A stretch of DNA of 64,000 nt, taken from assembly GCF_964355755.1 (NCBI RefSeq), contig NC_092673.1:29703001-29767000 (forward strand). Direction: 5' to 3'. Of the stretch, positions 57,757 through 64,000 are shown one piece after another. The number at the start of each line of letters is the position of its first letter. Positions within the stretch are counted from its first letter, which is position 1. Made by a program: the position numbers and the translations under genes. This stretch comes from Antedon mediterranea. Lineage: Eukaryota; Echinodermata; Crinoidea; Comatulida; Antedonidae. The notes under the pieces are model-generated. The model made no database searches, was not told the origin of the DNA, and saw nothing but the letters and a program-made list of their open reading frames with translations.

Positions 57757-59444
57757 ATGGTATATCCTGTTTTAGAGGAATTAAAAGAACAAGCGCTAAC
57801 GTGTCAATTGTGTTTTGAGATTCCCGACGGAGGTCGAGGTGAATCAAATGTTTTTAAACAGCTAAGTTGTTCTCACACATTCTGTAAATTGTGTATTGAG
57901 AAGTTGATAGATTCTAATGGCGGTAAATATAAATTCCTCTCAACCCTTATTAATTGCCCTAATTGCAGGGCTCTTACCCATATAAAAGAGGGGAATGTAG
58001 ACGCACTTCCGTCGGCATTTCAATTTAATAATGTGATAGAATGGATAAATAAGAAACAAGAAAAAACAAATCGAGTTTGTCGCGAGCACGGAGTACAATT
58101 GAATTTCTTCTGTCTAAATTGCCTTCAATTCGTTTGTGGTGATGATTTGAGATTAACAGAAAATCACGAGGAACACACAACTTTGTATGTGAAAACCGAA
58201 GCAGAACCAATACGTAAGGCAGCTCATGATATGATGGAAGAAATTGGATGTCAACTGGGCCACTGGAAGAAAGCTCATGAAGAAGTCGAAGCAATGATAT
58301 CTATTATTGACGATGATACCTCAAAATCAATTCAACTATTAGAAAAGTATACGGAAGAAATAAAAAGGAGTTTGATTTCAGCACAAGATCGTCTAAAGGA
58401 AACAATAATGAACACACAGAAGAAAAAGATTCAACTACTAGAAAAAGATAAAGATGCAATCATGACGAAAATTCAGGAAGTCGAGAAGAAGATTTCGGAA
58501 CACAAAGTATCAATGAAAAATGCTGACAGTTTTGAAACATTTATTGAATATGTTGCGATCACTGAAATTCATGAATTTTGTGCAGACGAACACGCAGGTG
58601 GCCAAACAAACAAAGCAAGATTCCCTGGACCTTTCTCCAAATTTCATCTCACTCAAACGTTTGAAGAAAGATATTGCTCATTTTGGAGAAGTTAAGTGCA
58701 CAAGAAATCTGAAAGCAAGTACAGTATAGTATACACAATAATATTTAATAAATCTAACAGCAGGCCTACAATCCCGGAGAGGTTCCATGGTTCTGGTGGT
58801 AGAACAAGTTCTTCTCGGATAAGGACTATAAACCGTAGGTCCAGTGTATGCATATTGCTCGTGTGCACTTTAAAGAACCTATAACCTGTACATCTTTCGA
58901 GACGAGTAGGGGGTTACCCCCGGTGTAATAGTACACACACACACCCACACACACACTGTCGTGGACAGACGTAATGGCACCGTAGTTGGCTGCCGATGAC
59001 ACGATGTGACCCTTAGGGGAGAAGAATGTTGTTGAAAAGGTGTAACATCTCAAGTCCACAGCGTTCTGATCTTCATGAAATAGCGCTATATAAATGTCGC
59101 ATTATATAAGTTCAATTCCTTGCTATTGTCTCTTCGGCTTAACAGTAATATTGATATTCTGTAGCTAAAACTATGAACCTGGATTATTAGTATTATGTTG
59201 TTATACAGTGGAGAAAATAAATTTGAATACATAATTAGAAATTCATAAAAATTGGAAAAAGAACTTTTCATTGAATGTATAAATATCTTCTTTTTTTTCA
59301 GAATCCTATACTAAAAAGATGTACAAAGAAGACAAATATGCGGGAGAAGTAGACTCATATGATGGTTACAACAACTGTAAAGGTTATAATAGGAAAAGCC
59401 TTCGTAAGATATGCACAGTACTTACAAAGAAGAACATGCTTTAA
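57757..59444 (+). pseudogene. RING/B-box/coiled-coil (TRIM-like) gene with a frame break
   Basis: Probable E3 ubiquitin ligase. Exon 1 from ATG at 57757 gives an N-terminal RING (C16, C19, C38, H40, C43, C46, C67, C70), a B-box2 (VCREHG...FFCLNC...VCGD...NHEEH) at about residues 105-145, and a long coiled coil. Relative to the paralogue at 59833, a 2-nt deletion near 58570 throws the frame off, and a 5-nt insertion near 58690 restores it. In the unrepaired frame a stop falls at 58693. The homologue of the paralogue's GTAAGT donor is GCAAGT at 58715. A second exon at 59302-59444 follows TTTTTTTTCAG and stays open in the restored phase to a stop, encoding a short Tyr/Lys-rich tail (SYTKKMYKEDKYAGEVDS). 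It may still make a truncated RING protein of 312 residues. Confidence 0.8.
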
Positions 59445-59568
59445 TTTATGAGAGCCTCATCTGTCTGCATGTTGTCAAATGTAAATGGTATTCTATTACG
59501 GTATTGTTGAAAAAAACGTGTATGATTAAAATGTGCTTGGATTCTTAAATTTAAGTTGGCTTCTAACA

Positions 59569-59574
59569 AATAAA
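59569..59574 (+). terminator. Polyadenylation signal of the first TRIM gene
   Basis: AATAAA 125 bp after the stop of the predicted second exon, which supports that exon being transcribed. Confidence 0.55.
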
Positions 59575-59832
59575 TTTATTAAAAAACAATTTAGTGCATG
59601 TCCGTGTTTTCCTGCGGCAAAGGCCCCCGGTGTTTTGTTCTGACTGAACGATACGATAAGCTACGTGATAATGCTGTTGTTGATCACGCCCTCTATTATA
59701 GTTTGTATTAATGGGGAATCCCCTTTTAGATGGGGAATTCCATTTGTACACCCGACGCCATTTAGAGTATTAACCGTTCAGTCCTAGGCCTAAATTAGCG
59801 TTAGCCGCTCGCGGGCTGTGTCTTTCAACAAA

Positions 59833-62115
59833 ATGGCTTATGCCGTGTTAGATGAATTGAAAGAACAAGCACTAACATGTGAATTGTGTTTTGAGGTTCC
59901 TGGAGGAGCACAAGGTGATACCAATGTTTTCAAACAGCTAAGTTGTTCTCACATATTTTGTAAATTATGTATTCAGAAGTTAGCAGACACGCAAGCAGAT
60001 CCTTCAGGTATTTGTCGACATATACGTATTTCTTGCCCTAATTGCAGGGTTTTTACCTCTATACATGAGGGTGATGCAGAAACACTTTCATCCGCATTTA
60101 AAGTTACAAATGTAATCGATTGGGTAAATACGAAGCAAGAAAAGGAGGAGAAAGAAAAGAAAGATCGGGTGTGCAATGAGCACGGAGTACCATACAATTT
60201 CTTCTGTCTGGATTGCTCTAAATTTGTATGTGGTGATGGTTTGATATTAACACATAGTCACGAGGGACATACTCCATTGTATATTAAAATCGCAGCAGAA
60301 CCAGTACGCAAGGCAGCTCAAGATATGATGGAAGAAATTGAATTTCAACTGGGCCACTGGAAGAAAGCTCATGAAGAAGTCAGGGGAATGATATCGCGTA
60401 TTGATGATGATACATCAAAAGCAATGGAACTATTAAACAAATATACGGAAAAAATTTGTTTGAGTTTGATTTCAGCTCAAGAACGGTTAACAGAAAAAAT
60501 AATGAACACACAGAAGAATAAGATTGAAGTACTGGAAAAAGAAAAAGATGCGATCATGAGGAAAATTCAGGACATTGAGAATAAGATGTCAGAACACCAA
60601 GAAACAATAAAAAATGCAGATAAATATGAAGTGTTCAATGAACACGTTGCAATCACTAAAATGCGTCAAGAATTCCTGAGAGATCAACTTCCAGACATGA
60701 CACGGATGACCAAACAAACAGAAGATGATTCATTGAGGTTTGCACCAAATTTCATCTCTCTCAGACGCCTGAAAAATGATATTGCTCATTTTGGTAAAGT
60801 GCATAATAAATCTGAAAGTAAGTATAGATTATACATAAACTTCGATAATTTAATTCATATATATTATAAAGTAGAGCTAATACATACAGTATCAGTAAAT
60901 ACAGAAGAGTATTAAATAACTACAGTAAATTTCTTGTACTCGAAGTTCACTTTATGTTGTCCATATTTTTTTTTATTGTTAAATGGTTATTTAACTTATC
61001 AATTTTAGGTCACCTTTTTTCTATCTGTATCTAATTCTTTTAATTAACTAATTAGGCCTAATTGATTTAAAATATGTTCTTCTACCTATATCTTGACCTG
61101 TTGAGCTCCATTACAAGAAAGTATGTGCCTAAATTACTGTAGTATTATGTTTGAGCACAGCAAATTCAATAACTTTATTTAATATTGCGTTGCTATTACT
61201 AAAATGAGTCAAGAATTTCTGATAAATGATGACCCGACAAGCAGAAGAATCACTGAAGTAACTAAAAGTTTACTCCAAATTTAATCTCTCTCAAACGCTT
61301 GAAAAATGATATTTCTCATTTTGGAAAAGTACACAAACAATCTGAAGGTAAAATAAATTTACAGTACGTTTTCCCTACAGTAAATTAATACTTTATTCAA
61401 ATTAAATTAATTTTGAACTTGATTGAATGTGGAATAATAATTACTATTTATAATATAATCACTAGTGTATCATGATTGATATTGAAAATAATTGTTAATA
61501 GTATAGTGGTAAATTTTAAAGAATACTGTACATTGAATTAAACTGTGATGTTTTTTTTAAGATTCATTTTCTGTAACAATTTCACATTCTGAAGGATTAT
61601 CTCGAGAAGTGTTGAAAACCATGGAAGATGTCGTCAAGGAAGCATATGAATTAGATATATCAAATATGGACAAAGTTAAAGACAGAAGAACCAAACTGAC
61701 ATTTATTGTAAAGCATTTGGAAGATGTTCTTGAAGGAGAATGGAAATGCATTTTAGGTGATTTTGAAAGATCGCAATGGCCAGTGCAAGTTAACAAAACT
61801 GTGTCATTCTTTGTAAATGACACAGATAATGTTACTATTTATAATTTAGTGAAAGAGGTATACAGTGGCTACAAATATTATAACGTAGCAGAATGGGATA
61901 ATAATGAAATGAAAGTATGTGAAGAAGAGGAAGAAAGTGACAAAGAGGATGAAAGTGACAAAGAGGAAGAAAGTGAAAAAGAGGAAGAAATTGACAAAGA
62001 GGAAGAAAGTGAAAAAGAGGAAGAAAGTGAAAAAGAGGAAGAAAGTGACAAAGAGGAAGAACATGAAACATATGGTGAGGAAGTAGAAGTGATCAATATC
62101 CCTTGGCAATGGTAA
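59833..62115 (+). CDS. TRIM-like protein with RING, B-box, coiled coil and acidic C-terminal exon
   Basis: Probable E3 ubiquitin ligase, 512 residues. Exons 59833-60817 and 61562-62115 join in phase 1 (GTAAGT donor; TTTTTTTTAAG acceptor). The RING has C16, C19, C38, H40, C43, C46, C68, C71. A B-box2 (VCNEHG...FFCLDC...VCGD...HSHEGH) at about 115-155 and a coiled coil to about 290 follow. Exon 2 encodes no SPRY, NHL or filamin domain. Instead it has about 90 residues (DVVKEAYELDI...FIVKHLEDVL.GEWKCILGDF) that distantly recall the dynein light chain LC8 fold, then an acidic run of (D/S-K-E-E-E-S)-type hexads from an 18 bp repeat, ending NIPWQW. The start is the ATG after an in-frame GTG. AATAAA follows at 62458. 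Confidence 0.85.
61195..61346 (+). pseudogene. Decayed copy of the TRIM exon 1 end and donor
   Basis: In the intron of the TRIM gene, ATGAGTCAAGAATTTCTGAT... matches the exon 1 segment MRQEFLRDQ, and further on ...CTCTCTCAAACGCTTGAAAAATG matches SLRRLKND. It ends GAAG|GTAAAA like the real donor. Stops and frame shifts (TAA near 61283) rule out coding use. It is an old duplication of an exon end with its splice site. Confidence 0.8.
61922..62065 (+). repeat. 18-bp coding repeat in the TRIM acidic tail
   Basis: GACAAAGAGGAAGAAAGT-type units, about eight copies, encode acidic hexads. Length changes in multiples of 18 keep the frame. The long open frames on the complementary strand here are artefacts of this repeat. 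Confidence 0.9.
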
Positions 62116-62457
62116 TCATGTCACAGAAGTACACAGTGCAGAGAGAGTAGGCCTACGTCAGTACTACAATATTCTTTGAACAGAGAGGAAAAGTGTACAA
62201 GTAGGCCTATGAGAAAACTAAAAAAAAAACAGATTTGCAAGAAACATGCCAGAGAAGTGGAAAGGGTGAAACAAAAAGACAATTCATTTCATCATTGGCG
62301 AAAAAATGTTTCTTAAAAGATTCGAAAAGTGCAAAATGGATCAATGACAAAGTTGTACACTATGAATTATGTAAAATACAAGAATTAGATTAAAACTTAG
62401 CAAGAGAAAAAAATTGTAATGAATAACAAGATTTGAATCATGTTTCTTTGATGACCA

Positions 62458-62463
62458 AATAAA
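62458..62463 (+). terminator. Polyadenylation signal of the TRIM gene
   Basis: AATAAA 343 bp after the stop codon, the first canonical signal downstream. Confidence 0.6.
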
Positions 62464-63344
62464 ACTACAATAATAATGTCATGTAGTTTCAATATTATTG
62501 AAAATAAACATTTTAAAAACATGTATTAATACTTGTTACAAGTTCTCTAGTAGGCCTATAGTGACAACTTACCGTAAAAAATTCACTGTAAATAAAAGAT
62601 CCAAATATTAAATCTGAATATTAAATTTTAACATTTTTATAAATAAATAACACATTTTATTTTATATAGTGTTATTTTTTAGAGATTTCAACATTAGAAT
62701 GAAAATAATCTTAATTTAAATAAAACGATAAATCAGAGTATTTGGCTATTCATTTACTATAGTTAAAATAAAAATAGACTAATTTTATTTAAGTATAACA
62801 TATTTAATAATATCAAATACACAAATTAATTTTTAAGTTCTGTCCCAATCATAACATGGTATTATTATCCACCCATATATGTGGTAAAAAAGATGAATGA
62901 AAGTAATTTGATGTGTTTATTAGTTTTTAAAAAGTTAGTTTTTATGTCACTTTAATTTATTACATAGCTGCTGAAAAAAAAGATTGCCTTGTTTTCGACT
63001 TGCTTGTGTATATAATTATATATATTTAGTTATTATAAAAAATAATATAAAATCTGCATTGTTTATTTAACTTTCCTAATTTCAGACATGAGTAATAAAC
63101 AATATAAAACAAATATATAAGAGGATGGAAATAATTATTATATCTTTAAAGATATTGAAAAAAACGCCCTTAATTGTGGCAGTGAGTTAAGTTGTATTGT
63201 TTATTATACAATAATATATGTATACAACAATTCTAAATGCATTTAATATTTAACAGATTGGAAATTCCAAAGTTTGCCTAACTGTCGCCATTATTATTGC
63301 TGAATGATCGTTTTTTAAAAAATAAATAGCATATCAAGTTTTAC
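62464..63344. other. No gene recognised
   Basis: Very AT-rich spacer between the intact TRIM gene and the decayed TRIM copy. No frame, repeat or hairpin of note. Confidence 0.3.
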
Positions 63345-63560
63345 TTGAATTAAAGGTAAAACAAATGTTTTTAAACAGCTATGCTGTGTTCTCACACATT
63401 TTGTAAATTATGTATTAAAAAGTTAAACTGGAGTTGAATGCCATGCCAACATTTATATTTAATATCACTTGCCCTACCTGTAGAATGGAAACCCACTAGA
63501 CAAATTCTGTCAGCATTTCATTTACAAATGTGATAGAATAGATAAATAAGAAGCAACAAG
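63345..63560 (+). pseudogene. Decayed TRIM RING fragment
   Basis: ACAAATGTTTTTAAACAGCT matches the TNVFKQL segment of the TRIM genes and is followed by CSHTFCKLC, ITCP.C and SAFHLQM. Small insertions and several stops break it. It shows that the TRIM cluster once extended further right. The B-box and coiled coil are gone. Confidence 0.85.
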
Positions 63561-64000
63561 TAAAAGAACAAGGCCAACAGCCATTAAGTCGCGTGCTACA
63601 ATGCACAATGCATAGTGATACCGGACCGACAGACAGACCGACAGACAGACAGACAGACAGAGAGACCGACCGACCGACATAGTGAACTATACTGACCGAA
63701 ATTACTGAACATGTTTAAAAATGTTGAAATGTTTAAAAACATTTATTTTTTTTTAATTTACACGTGCGTAGCCTGTCACTTTCGACGTGCTCGTATAACG
63801 TAATTTCGAGTTGAAAAGTAAGTCAAGAAAACAGAAATCGGGCAAAAAGAGTGCGCAATAACATTTAACGCGCAGTGCGCGCGCAAAAATATGCGCACTC
63901 ATGGCAATTTTGTAAACGCTTAAAATTGCCTAAAATGTACTCTTATTTCATCGAAAATCAATTTTGAAAATGTTAAGCGCGCGTACGCATGCGTTACATG
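63561..64000. other. GACA microsatellite and GC-richer end of window
   Basis: A (GACA/GACC)n microsatellite lies at about 63625-63680. The last 250 bases are GC-richer with GCGC-type dinucleotides and no reading frame. Confidence 0.5.

Noticed and set aside
61835-62109. Three long overlapping minus-strand frames rich in Phe/Leu/Ser
   Set aside because: They are complements of the 18 bp acidic coding repeat of the TRIM gene; open frames arise because the repeat lacks stops in all frames.

Overview
The window is nuclear DNA of an intron-rich, repeat-rich animal. The genes have short exons with GT-AG introns. AT-rich intergenic DNA, scattered 'aggcctag' motifs, a tandem RING/B-box (TRIM-like) family and a CHST15-type sulfotransferase suggest a marine invertebrate deuterostome, probably an echinoderm. 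The lineage is my inference. I assembled exons by reading splice sites and codon phase by hand; family assignments rest on remembered family features, not on searches.

Layout. 2556-4851 (-): five internal exons of CCT7 (chaperonin subunit eta). 5447-6581: TA-flanked mariner/pogo-like element. 6649-10101: two adjacent TIR elements sharing an inverted 0.87 kb core. 10830-12109 (+): complete MRPS26 (mS26), convergent with MGMT at 12677-13819 (-). 15244-15446 (-): possible last exon of an unknown gene. 15470-30191: a repeat block in which a CTAG/CTGT satellite carries a young LTR element (16345-19675) and a LINE. That LINE contains a second LINE, which contains a 3 kb DNA element, which contains a 0.9 kb MITE. 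31129-31487: solo LTR. 31776-36569 (-): eight-exon CHST15-like sulfotransferase. 37266-38425: non-autonomous Helitron. 42797-54745 (-): complete 14-exon CDC23 (APC8), with a hAT relic and an inverted Helitron, itself hit by a LINE, in intron 1. 54839-57611: three MITEs filling the gap between CDC23 and the divergent TRIM cluster. 57757-63560 (+): one TRIM gene with a frame break, one intact TRIM gene with an unusual C-terminal exon, and two decayed TRIM fragments.

The most striking signal is a recurring kind of tandem duplication whose unit spans an exon boundary. In CCT7 three exon ends with their 5' splice sites are copied 2-4 times. In CDC23 the exon 9 3' splice site plus 22 coding residues is present six times as in-frame, stop-free 120 bp units, and the C-terminal tail with its stop codon is repeated eight times at 64 bp spacing. 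A decayed exon-end copy also lies in the TRIM intron. These arrays multiply candidate splice sites inside core housekeeping genes.

The genes share no single pathway. CCT7 and CDC23 belong to the cytosolic chaperonin and the anaphase-promoting complex (CCT is known to fold the APC/C co-activators). MRPS26 is a mitoribosome protein, MGMT a DNA repair protein, the sulfotransferase is predicted to act in the Golgi, and the TRIM proteins are probable ubiquitin ligases.
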